Part shown: positions 41,672 through 49,156 of the stretch, one piece after another | Layout of the letters: the number at the start of each line of letters is the position of its first letter | How positions within the stretch are numbered: the first letter of the stretch is position 1 | Source: a virus | IMG/VR virus record: IMGVR_UViG_3300042197_004075 | Location: 1 to 64,000 of that record | Strand: one strand, 5' to 3' | DNA: 64,000 nucleotides | Made by a program: the position numbers and the translations under genes | The notes under the pieces: generated by a model | Databases searched by the model: none | Told to the model about the DNA's origin: nothing | What the model saw: only the letters and a program-made list of their open reading frames with translations

Positions 41672-42301
41672 TTAGTAAGTACCAGCACGACCACCGGGAC
41701 ATGCAGGCACGGGCAGAGTGCCGGGAGGCACAGGAATACAGTAGTTTGTGTACTTGGCGAAGCTATAACGCATATTCAATTCAATTGTACATTCTTCGGA
41801 GCTTGAGTAATCAAGATCACCGAAGTTAATTGAAACTGGCCAGCAGTTAATCAAACGCCACTCTTCAAGAGCATAACCACCACCATCAAGAAGTGTGAGA
41901 ATGCCGTTGCCAGCGTATCCATCTCCAGCAGCATTTTTAGCAACATTCTTTTGTGTTGCTGAGATAAACTCACCATTTCCATCAGAGAAGTTATAAACCT
42001 TGTTTACCCAAACAAGAAGGTTGTTTACAGCAGCATCAGTAGAAGCGATATCGTAATAAGTTACTGACAACTGTTGGAATGTTGCCTTACCGGGAATCCA
42101 TGTCTTGCCATTAAGGAAGTTAATTTCAGTTTCCTCAACCTCAAGTTGTGGACGATTAGCAACTTTCACATATTGGCCACCTACGCCTAGTTGTGGATTG
42201 CCACCAATATTATCAACACGGAATGTCCATCTATACTTCCGTTTGAAGGTTGCACTACCGAGTGGGCCGATGCCCATATTATTTACTGTCGAAATTGCCA
42301 T
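41672..42301 (-). CDS. gp19: Tail tube protein (T4 gp19-like)
   Basis: This is the main inner tube subunit. It has NNMGIGPLGSATFKRKYRWTFRV, PQLEVEETEINFLNGKTWIPGKATFQQLSVTYYD (read in parts), TLLDGGGYALEEWRLINCWPVSINFGDLDYSS and EECTIELNMRYSFAKY, the order found in gp19-family tubes. The 209 residues exceed T4 gp19 (163) by a Pro/Gly-rich C-terminal tail and insertions. GGAGG precedes the ATG. It sits directly downstream of the sheath gene, as in T4, and ends at a strong terminator. Confidence 0.88.
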   Translation of the reverse strand: MAISTVNNMGIGPLGSATFKRKYRWTFRVDNIGGNPQLGVGGQYVKVANRPQLEVEETEINFLNGKTWIPGKATFQQLSVTYYDIASTDAAVNNLLVWVNKVYNFSDGNGEFISATQKNVAKNAAGDGYAGNGILTLLDGGGYALEEWRLINCWPVSINFGDLDYSSSEECTIELNMRYSFAKYTNYCIPVPPGTLPVPACPGGRAGTY

Positions 42302-42334
42302 GTTTTTCCTCCAATTTGTATTTTAATTAATTCA

Positions 42335-44674
42335 TTATCCAAGGCTAGTGCCAGTTCTATTTAGTGAAAATTCAATAAAGATGAATTCTACTGCCCTTGT
42401 TGGAACAACACCAATTCTGGCTCGGAGTTCGTTCCTATCAATAACATCGGGTGGGTTAAGTTCCTCGTCGCACTTAATAACGAAATCAGTAAGACCTTGA
42501 CCCTGTTGCACCTCTGAAAGAATTGATGTGCAAGCTGAAACGAATGTGCTGCGAAGAGCCTCGGTGTTTGGTTCAAACAGTAGTGCCCTTGCAACATTCT
42601 TGATTGATTTTTCAATAAAGAACATCATTCTACGAACATTGACTCTATCAAGAGCAGTAGGTGCCCTTTGAAGAGTTTTCTGGCCCCAGATAACAAATCC
42701 TGCGATGTCAGGATAAGAAATAATTGGGTTAATTGCATTTTGGTTGCCGTACATCTGATCTCGTTCAGCCAAAGTTGGACGAGTATACACATTTGCAACA
42801 CCTTGAGTTACACCACGGGTCAAACCGGCTGGAGCGAACCATACGGCAGACAAATTGTCGCTGTAACAGATAGTTGCTAGTACAGTACCGCTTGGTGGAA
42901 CCCAGACAGGAATGTTATTGTATGTGTCTGTGATCTGCAACCAAGGCCAATAAAGAGCGGCAAAGTCACTATCAAAGCGATCTGAATTGAGCGGATGCAC
43001 ACCATTTTGCCAATCAATAATATCCCTTACAGTTAGTCCGAAAGGAGGATCAACAATCGCCAAGCAATCCTGTCGATATGTTTCAGCAACACTAACCAAA
43101 GCACGAATAACTGCGGTGCTTGATCGACCGGGAGCGGCGATAAGGTCAATGTCAATCTGTTCTGGTTCGGATAGATTATAAAGACCTGTTCCAGCAACAG
43201 GATTGCCAATCACTAAATCATCCTGATCATCAGGATCGACAGGTAAACCATCAACGCCACCACTCAATGACAAGCCAGTCGCAGCGGTGTTTGCAGGAGG
43301 AGCAGATGTTGCTGTGTTGTCAACAATCCTAATGAAATTAGAGTTTGCATTTACATATGTTGGTGCATAGAAAGTTGAGTCCTGATTCTTAGTCAAATTG
43401 CCCCATGATTCAACAGATGCCCCGTTATTAAATACTTTCACAGTAAATGAGCCGTTTGTGGTATCATTTTGGAAAATAACTTGGGTGTGGTTGCCTTCAA
43501 GACCCGGAGAATCTGCATAAACAGTAAGGCTCACTAGACTTGAACTATTTGCAGAACCTGTAATAATACCACCCGTGTCAGTAGATCCTCCACCGGATGT
43601 CTCAGTTGGAGAAGTACCAGCTTTTTGGGTGTTTGCAAGACCAAGCACCACATCTAGAGTGCTATCAGCCTTCACAAGAAGCTTGCTATCTCTACCAAAA
43701 GCGATAGTCTCAAGTTGCACATAATCACCAACTGCAACTGCTAGGAAGCCACCCGGAAGACTACTAATTTGATTATTAATTTCTGCTACAACTTGAGCAG
43801 TTGTATAGGTGCCGCCAGCAAGAGCATCAAGATTAACTACTTGCACGACATCATCAATATTAACATTACCTGTTCCACTAACAACAACTTGAAGTGCTGT
43901 TTCCATAGTGGTCATGCTAACACCTGAGAAGTTCCAAGTACCAGCAGAGGTGTAGATATCGTCAGGATAACGATCAGCGGTGCCGAGAAGTTCGGCAACT
44001 GTCATGGATGTACCCATTCCAACAATGCTGGATGCTCCACCATAGATTGAGTCTTGGATCGAAACTAGCTCGATTGAAGCTGATGATCCGAAGGCCCAAG
44101 TACTGCGAAGTCCTAAAGTATTGCTGCTTGTTGCGTAGAATTCAATACCATCGATAAGTGCAGTAAGTTGATCATTAAGTTCTGTTACCAAAGCTGTTAA
44201 AGTATAGGTTGCAGCAGCCACTACAAGTGTTTTACTGGCTAGTACACCATTTAGTTTCCATGCAAAATATGAATCTACAGCAAATGTATATGGGCCAGTA
44301 GCTGAACCAATAATGTCAACTAATCCACCGGCAGCAGGGACTTGGACAGATGCTGTGGTAGCTTGTGATCCGCTTGTTGGATCAACATCAGCTACACGAA
44401 CAATTACCACATCGTTTGAAACCTGAAGTGCCTGTTGAGCAGCGTAAATAAGATAAGGGTCACCTTGATCAGGGTGTGGATTACCAAACTTGGTGGCAAG
44501 GTCGGTGAGACTTGTCACACTAGTTGGTGTATTGATTGGCCCTTTAGATGCAAAACCAACAAGACCAATTCTGTGAAAAGTAGTTGTTGGTGAAAGAAGG
44601 GTCAAATCAACTTCAGAGATACGAACTGAAGGACTTATTGTGTTGCTTGGTGGGAAACCTGTTAGGATAGCCAT
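42335..44674 (-). CDS. gp18: Tail sheath protein (T4 gp18-like)
   Basis: This is the contractile sheath subunit. It starts SPSVRISEVDLTLLSPTTTFHRIGLVGFASKGP, the standard sheath N-terminus, and ends with TALDRVNVRRMMFFIEKSIKNVAR, a conserved C-terminal block, plus AVEFIFIEFSLNRT. The 779 residues are close to the largest sheaths (T4 is 659), with inserted Thr/Ser-rich domains at about 150-440. AGAAGGAG lies about nine bases before the ATG. The start is one base after the stop of the small upstream gene. Confidence 0.93.
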   Translation of the reverse strand: MAILTGFPPSNTISPSVRISEVDLTLLSPTTTFHRIGLVGFASKGPINTPTSVTSLTDLATKFGNPHPDQGDPYLIYAAQQALQVSNDVVIVRVADVDPTSGSQATTASVQVPAAGGLVDIIGSATGPYTFAVDSYFAWKLNGVLASKTLVVAAATYTLTALVTELNDQLTALIDGIEFYATSSNTLGLRSTWAFGSSASIELVSIQDSIYGGASSIVGMGTSMTVAELLGTADRYPDDIYTSAGTWNFSGVSMTTMETALQVVVSGTGNVNIDDVVQVVNLDALAGGTYTTAQVVAEINNQISSLPGGFLAVAVGDYVQLETIAFGRDSKLLVKADSTLDVVLGLANTQKAGTSPTETSGGGSTDTGGIITGSANSSSLVSLTVYADSPGLEGNHTQVIFQNDTTNGSFTVKVFNNGASVESWGNLTKNQDSTFYAPTYVNANSNFIRIVDNTATSAPPANTAATGLSLSGGVDGLPVDPDDQDDLVIGNPVAGTGLYNLSEPEQIDIDLIAAPGRSSTAVIRALVSVAETYRQDCLAIVDPPFGLTVRDIIDWQNGVHPLNSDRFDSDFAALYWPWLQITDTYNNIPVWVPPSGTVLATICYSDNLSAVWFAPAGLTRGVTQGVANVYTRPTLAERDQMYGNQNAINPIISYPDIAGFVIWGQKTLQRAPTALDRVNVRRMMFFIEKSIKNVARALLFEPNTEALRSTFVSACTSILSEVQQGQGLTDFVIKCDEELNPPDVIDRNELRARIGVVPTRAVEFIFIEFSLNRTGTSLG

Positions 44675-44675
44675 C

Positions 44676-44897
44676 TTACTTTTCTCCTTCTAAAATATTA
44701 GATATTCTTCTAGTGGTAATTAATCCATCTTTTTCTGCTCTATCTATATATTCAGTATGTCTTTCATCTTCAAGAAAAAATACATTTTTTCCTTTGCCCA
44801 AGGCTGGTATGTTGAGAACTGTGAATTGCCTAGTTCTTTTTTTACTCTTGATAATGAGTTGAACTGGAAATTTTTTCAAGTTCGTAATTTTAATCAT
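44676..44897 (-). CDS. Small basic protein between sheath stabiliser and sheath genes
   Basis: This 73-residue protein is of unknown function. It starts with beta-rich IKITNLKKFPVQLIIKSKKRTRQFTVLNIPALGKG and ends with helix-like HTEYIDRAEKDGLITTRRI. The pattern (beta part, then a helix ending in an Ile/Gly-rich strand) recurs in the protein at 53213-53587, so both may be virion adaptor proteins. AGGCGG precedes the ATG. Tight spacing puts it in the gp15-gp18-gp19 transcript. Confidence 0.6.
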   Translation of the reverse strand: MIKITNLKKFPVQLIIKSKKRTRQFTVLNIPALGKGKNVFFLEDERHTEYIDRAEKDGLITTRRISNILEGEK

Positions 44898-44898
44898 C

Positions 44899-45891
44899 TT
44901 AACCGCCTGACTCTTTTATTCTACCTATTACACTTGTTACTGAATCAAATTCAACAGCATCAACAATATCACCTTTAAAGACCTTTATTAACGAATCATA
45001 ACGCTTAATAGGCATTGGCACATATGTTTCTGCTGTTAAACCAAACTGAAACTTGATTACTCGCAACGCTTGATCACCGGGTTCTGTTTCAAGGTTGTTG
45101 GCAATCGAGTCCAATTTGACAATAACATCTTGTAAAACTCCTCTAACTTTTATGTATGCAACAAGACTAAATTTTGTGACTATCTGTTCTAAAATTTGAT
45201 TCATGTCTTCAAGTTGCATGGTCCAAGCATATAATGTATACTCTATATTTAATGGAATGCCTCTTGACACACCAAAAACAGTTGATTTATTGTCTGGCAA
45301 GTTTCTATCAAATTTTGAAGATCCTGTGTAGGCATTTAAATATCTTAATGCTTGATGATAAGTATATCGATTTGCATCAAAAGAGTAACCAGTAGAACTT
45401 ATTGCTAACATAGGAAGTTTAATTCTATCAACAACAATAGTTTCATCTTTGCGAACATTTTGCTGTAATATTGCAGCTACTGCTCTTTCTTGTGTTCCCC
45501 AAATTACAGGAACCTTTATGGCTTTACCATCTTCATCGATTACAACAATGTCTCGAAACAAATCCATAACACCTTCATCAGTTCCTCGCACAGCTTTGCT
45601 GTACCGATAAACTGTATTATCATCTATTTTGCCATCTACATCGTTTACAATTTTACCAGCTTGCATTGGATCAGCATTATTTGCTGCACCATTGCCGGTG
45701 TTTTGTACTAAATTGTCATTTAACCAATCTTCGACTCCATTGTTTCCAATGTTGTTTTGATTATCAGGTTTTTCATTACAAACAAAACCCGGTGGACCAT
45801 CTGTGTTGTTTGATCTTCCTAAAGGTGAAAGATCTGGACAAGTTTGTAGATTGTCTTTATATGAATTTGGATTCGGCCCGATTGGTAACAT
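44899..45891 (-). CDS. gp15: Tail terminator / sheath stabiliser (T4 gp15-like)
   Basis: This protein caps the finished tail and joins it to the head. After an Asn-rich N-terminal 85 residues, the core follows gp15: YRYSKAVRGTDEGVMDLFRDI, IKVPVIWGTQERAVA, VVDRIKLPMLAISSTGYSFDANRYTY, then GIPLNIEYTLYAWTMQLEDMNQILEQIVTKF and IKFQFGLTAETYVPMP. The gene order gp15-like then gp18 then gp19 is as in T4. The length of 330 exceeds T4 gp15 (272). No Shine-Dalgarno is clear; the region upstream is AT-rich and shared with a divergent gene. Confidence 0.8.
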   Translation of the reverse strand: MLPIGPNPNSYKDNLQTCPDLSPLGRSNNTDGPPGFVCNEKPDNQNNIGNNGVEDWLNDNLVQNTGNGAANNADPMQAGKIVNDVDGKIDDNTVYRYSKAVRGTDEGVMDLFRDIVVIDEDGKAIKVPVIWGTQERAVAAILQQNVRKDETIVVDRIKLPMLAISSTGYSFDANRYTYHQALRYLNAYTGSSKFDRNLPDNKSTVFGVSRGIPLNIEYTLYAWTMQLEDMNQILEQIVTKFSLVAYIKVRGVLQDVIVKLDSIANNLETEPGDQALRVIKFQFGLTAETYVPMPIKRYDSLIKVFKGDIVDAVEFDSVTSVIGRIKESGG

Positions 45892-45937
45892 AAAATTATG
45901 TAGTTTTAAATATTATTATTTTTCCTATATTAATTTT

Positions 45938-46783
45938 ATGAGCAGCAGATATGGCAGTAAGTTTCATATTGAATATAGAACATACGGCAAGTCATTGCCT
46001 CCAAAAAGATGTGCTATTCATATTCCCGGTTGGGCAGGAGATGCCACAGATCACACAAATGGAAGCGTTGCAAAACCATTACATTGTATACCATTTGTTG
46101 AAGGTAGTACTTATGGTCTGGAATTGATATATGCATTTGATACAACAACTTATGTCACCAAGAAAAATGGTGAAATCATTTTTGAGGGCGAGTGGGAAAA
46201 AGAAAATTTAATGGGCGTAAAATATGATTCGATACCTCCATTCGGAGCTTTTGCAGCTGATCATTATGGTATGACATCATGTTTAGATATTAAAATTCCA
46301 AAAGATCATGTTCTGAGACTTGAACCACATCCAAGTTTTTATACAGATCCAACTTATTCAACACCTTGGGTGGTGCCCGGTCACATTCAAGCAGAGTGGT
46401 GGTCTAGTATATTTTTTGTTGTTTTTAAAGCTCCCCCAGAAGGACACACTCATGTATTTCAAAAGAACACTCCATATGCACAAGTATTAATTTTGCCAAG
46501 AAAAGTTAATTATGATATTGAAAAAATGTCAGAAACTGCCGAGAAGGAACGATCAGAAAGGAATAACCTTATTTTTAACAATAGGAAAAAATATTCAAAA
46601 AATATCTGGAAAGATTCAAACGGAAAAGAATTTGACGATAAATATAAACAAATAAAAAATATATTTGAAAAACATGGAATAGAAGCAGTCGATAAGTTTT
46701 TATCTAAATTCAAAAATCCACAAGAAGTAAAAAAAATTAAAAGAAAACTTAAATTATTTGGTGTAAAAAATAAAAAAAAATAA
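45938..46783 (+). CDS. DUF6065-like protein
   Basis: This 281-residue protein has a pattern (KPLHCIPFVEGSTYGLELIYAF, then PPFGAFAADHYGMTSC..., GHIQAEWWSSIFFVVFKAPPEG, NTPYAQVLILPRKV) that resembles the DUF6065 family, of unknown function. The last 90 residues are a highly charged, helical tail. The ATG at 45938 is chosen since the upstream part would overlap the divergent gene. There is no Shine-Dalgarno; TATATTAATTTT lies immediately before the ATG. It may be a virion or cell-surface-directed protein. Confidence 0.6.
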   Translation: MSSRYGSKFHIEYRTYGKSLPPKRCAIHIPGWAGDATDHTNGSVAKPLHCIPFVEGSTYGLELIYAFDTTTYVTKKNGEIIFEGEWEKENLMGVKYDSIPPFGAFAADHYGMTSCLDIKIPKDHVLRLEPHPSFYTDPTYSTPWVVPGHIQAEWWSSIFFVVFKAPPEGHTHVFQKNTPYAQVLILPRKVNYDIEKMSETAEKERSERNNLIFNNRKKYSKNIWKDSNGKEFDDKYKQIKNIFEKHGIEAVDKFLSKFKNPQEVKKIKRKLKLFGVKNKKK

Positions 46784-46815
46784 GTCTTGATTGCTCAAAA
46801 CTTATTTTTATAATT
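46780..46815 (+). terminator. Weak terminator-like hairpin
   Basis: AATAAGT-c-TTGA pairs with TCAA-a-ACTTATT around a four-base loop and runs into TTTTTA. It ends the plus-strand gene at 45938-46783 and faces the end of the minus-strand gene at 46827. Confidence 0.5.
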
Positions 46816-46826
46816 TATAAATTGAA

Positions 46827-47492
46827 TTACATTTGGAAATTCATAGCTGGTGCTTGTGCTTGTGCATTTCCAGCGGCAGGAGCTTGTTGACCTCCTGCTG
46901 GAGGTGCGGCTCCACCAGATTCCCCGCCCATGTTCATATCAAGATCCATACCGGAATCTGCGCCTTGAGCCTGATCACCACCCGCAGCGTCACCTTCGGG
47001 TTTATTGCCTTCCTCACCTTCGCTATCGGCCTCTTCTTCATCTTCATCCTCCACGGAATCAGCAAGTTCACCAATCTTATTTACTGCTTGTTTAAGTCTT
47101 GAAACAGTATCTGAATCTAGTGTATTATTGTTATCTTGTGCTGCTGAAAGAACTTGATCTAAAAGTCCTTTGATCTCGCCTAGAGATTCTTTTGTTTCAT
47201 TCTTGCCAACTGAGCCAACTGATTTAGAAAGTTGTGAATCGCCTGTATCTCCCATATCGCTCATAGTTCCTTGCTGATCAGCAGGAACTTGGCCAGAAAC
47301 TCCCTTCATCCCACCAGCAGAAGCCCCTGAATTATCTCCACCAAAATCAACACCGCCACCAGCAGCATCTCCACCCATGCCGCCTCCCATATTCCCACCC
47401 ATGGAGCCACCCATGTCACCACCAGCGGCAGCATCTTGCTCAAAAAGTTTTTTAGCTTGAATTATTTGATACATTTCATAAAAAGTTTTCAT
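46827..47492 (-). CDS. Gly/Ala-rich acidic protein with targeting-like N-terminus
   Basis: This 221-residue protein begins MKTFYEMYQIIQAKKLFEQ, with F4, Y8 and L16-F-E18, similar to capsid-targeting peptides. Residues 20-70 are Gly/Met/Asp repeats (GGSMGGNMGGG type), then a helix (about 100-145), an acidic run (EDEDEEEADSEGEEG) and a Gly/Pro/Gln/Ala tail. GAGGAG precedes the ATG. Composition suggests an intrinsically disordered head-core or scaffold protein, similar to 23667-24071. Confidence 0.65.
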   Translation of the reverse strand: MKTFYEMYQIIQAKKLFEQDAAAGGDMGGSMGGNMGGGMGGDAAGGGVDFGGDNSGASAGGMKGVSGQVPADQQGTMSDMGDTGDSQLSKSVGSVGKNETKESLGEIKGLLDQVLSAAQDNNNTLDSDTVSRLKQAVNKIGELADSVEDEDEEEADSEGEEGNKPEGDAAGGDQAQGADSGMDLDMNMGGESGGAAPPAGGQQAPAAGNAQAQAPAMNFQM

Positions 47493-47523
47493 AATTTCTC
47501 CTCGTATGCTTATTTAGCAAAGA

Positions 47524-48060
47524 TTAAATAATTTTGTAATCAGCATTTTTCTTTTCACCAACAGAAGAACCTGATACATCGTCTTCTTGGAACCTCTGAC
47601 AAATAAGTTGCAATCTCAAAGCATTATACTTTTTAAACTCACCTAATTTTCTTTCAATAATTACCCAATCCTCATTGAGAAAAGGCGTTCTTACCCTACT
47701 GCCAATTTTTGGCGCATAGCCCAAGTCTCGCAATACGGCCTTGTAATTTAGGTCAAAAGTCATTTCATCTGGGCTATCTAATCCAAATGCAGTTTGCATA
47801 TTTTGACTTGGAATTGGTTCGTACACGCACCATAATTGGACAGGATTTTTACTGTAAATTTTTGCTCTTGTCTCAACATAAAGTGGATCAATATTATTTA
47901 CATCAACAAACAACTCATAGTAAAACAAGGGACTGCCACCAAGTCTTATAGACTCTTCATCCCATTTATTAAACAAATCTCGATCTGGTGATGAATCATC
48001 GAACTGTTGAAGCGACCCAACAGCAGAGTATGGTTTTCCATCAGATCGATAGATTGTCAT
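47524..48060 (-). CDS. Probable neck/tail structural protein
   Basis: This 178-residue protein begins MTIYRSDGKPYSAVG, which parallels the MTIYKKDGSIYKF start of 48521-49156. The middle (LFYYELFVDVNNIDPLYVETRAKIYSKNPVQLWCVYEPIPSQN) and end (LNEDWVIIERKLGEFKKYNALRLQLICQRFQE) recall a family of T4-like virion proteins in the neck/tail region, but I cannot name the T4 counterpart. AGGAG precedes the ATG at 48060 by three bases; a TTG at 48081 overlaps the upstream gene and is unlikely. Confidence 0.6.
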   Translation of the reverse strand: MTIYRSDGKPYSAVGSLQQFDDSSPDRDLFNKWDEESIRLGGSPLFYYELFVDVNNIDPLYVETRAKIYSKNPVQLWCVYEPIPSQNMQTAFGLDSPDEMTFDLNYKAVLRDLGYAPKIGSRVRTPFLNEDWVIIERKLGEFKKYNALRLQLICQRFQEDDVSGSSVGEKKNADYKII

Positions 48061-48071
48061 AAACTCCTTTG

Positions 48072-48476
48072 TTATGCACAACTATTGAGCGAAATTGTTG
48101 ATGTAATTAGAATTTGACCACCACTTGCTGGTAGCTGGAAAGGAGCAGCGGTAAAGCGTTCCAACCAAAGCAAGTTGCTTGAAGTATCAGTCACATAGTA
48201 ACCATATACTGTAGCACTTGTGGAGAAAGTGAAAGTAATTTCAGGATAGGAAGCAGTCGCCACACCACTACTTGTCGCCACTGTCCAAGTGGCAGATGTT
48301 AATGTAACAGCAGCATAACCGCTAGCAGCGACTTCTGTGACGCTAGCAGTTGTAGCATTAGCATCAGGTGTGTAGTTATTTGAAAATAGACGGAGAACTG
48401 TATTAGGTGGGGCGATTACATTAAGCATATAACTAAGCAGCTTAACTTCACCCACATTTGGAACAACTAAAGCCAT
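48072..48476 (-). CDS. Small virion protein, beta-rich
   Basis: This 134-residue protein begins MALVVPNVGEVKLLSYMLN and is a Thr/Ser/Ala-rich beta sandwich (ASGYAAVTLTSATWTVATSS, VYGYYVTDTSSNLLWLERF). The LVVPNVGE...VYGYYVT...LLWLERF pattern is common in marine phage structural clusters. The role (head decoration or tail tip) is unknown. AGGAGA lies six bases before the ATG, and the promoter-like TATATAATAT lies about 30 bp upstream. Confidence 0.65.
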   Translation of the reverse strand: MALVVPNVGEVKLLSYMLNVIAPPNTVLRLFSNNYTPDANATTASVTEVAASGYAAVTLTSATWTVATSSGVATASYPEITFTFSTSATVYGYYVTDTSSNLLWLERFTAAPFQLPASGGQILITSTISLNSCA

Positions 48477-48520
48477 TTTACTCTCCTAAATTAAGGTTGA
48501 TATTATATATTAATGTAGTC

Positions 48521-49156
48521 ATGACTATTTACAAAAAAGATGGTTCTATTTATAAATTTTCAGAACCAAATAAAATTATGATTCAACAAAACTTATGGGA
48601 TAATTATATAACCCATAATTTGAATTACCTTTCTCAATATATATTAATGGCAGAGGAAAAATCTTTTTATTCAAATGTACTAGATTTAACAACAAAAATA
48701 AAAAAGCTATCTGAAATTAAAACAAATGTTGATATATCTAATCAACAACAGTTAATTGAAATTGCCAAAGAAGTTGAGCAAAATCAACAATTAGAACAGA
48801 TTACAGAGATAAAACCAATTGTTCAATCAACACAAGATACTAGATTAAAGTTACAAAAAACAATTGCACATTGTTTAATTGCTAAAATAAAAGAAAAAAC
48901 TGATGATTTATATGGAGATATTAACAGAAAGATTGAATACTCAGATTCATTTACTGTAGAAATTATAATTGTTGAAACACAAGATCTTAAAATTAAAATT
49001 TTTACAACTTATGAAAATTTTTCCATGGACACAATTTTGTATCCTAAAGACACGGAAAAGAGATGGTGGCAAATTGTTAATATCATACCTAATCCTAAAG
49101 GATTCTTTTTGGAGTGTATTCCATCAAAACTACAACCTAGTTTTTCTATGAAATAA
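48521..49156 (+). CDS. Hypothetical structural protein, paralogous N-terminus
   Basis: This 211-residue protein begins MTIYKKDGSIYKFSEPN, which shares the MTIYxxDGxxY start of the protein at 47524. The rest is helical with long polar stretches (QQLIEIAKEVEQNQQLEQIT) and a C-terminal beta part. The ATG at 48521 lies after a TATATTAAT box; earlier start codons would overlap the divergent gene. A virion role is likely from context. Confidence 0.55.
   Translation: MTIYKKDGSIYKFSEPNKIMIQQNLWDNYITHNLNYLSQYILMAEEKSFYSNVLDLTTKIKKLSEIKTNVDISNQQQLIEIAKEVEQNQQLEQITEIKPIVQSTQDTRLKLQKTIAHCLIAKIKEKTDDLYGDINRKIEYSDSFTVEIIIVETQDLKIKIFTTYENFSMDTILYPKDTEKRWWQIVNIIPNPKGFFLECIPSKLQPSFSMK

Noticed and set aside
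46833-47102. Two overlapping plus-strand frames inside the Gly-rich gene at 46827
   Set aside because: Both are shadows of the minus-strand gene with unusual Cys/His composition and no start signals.
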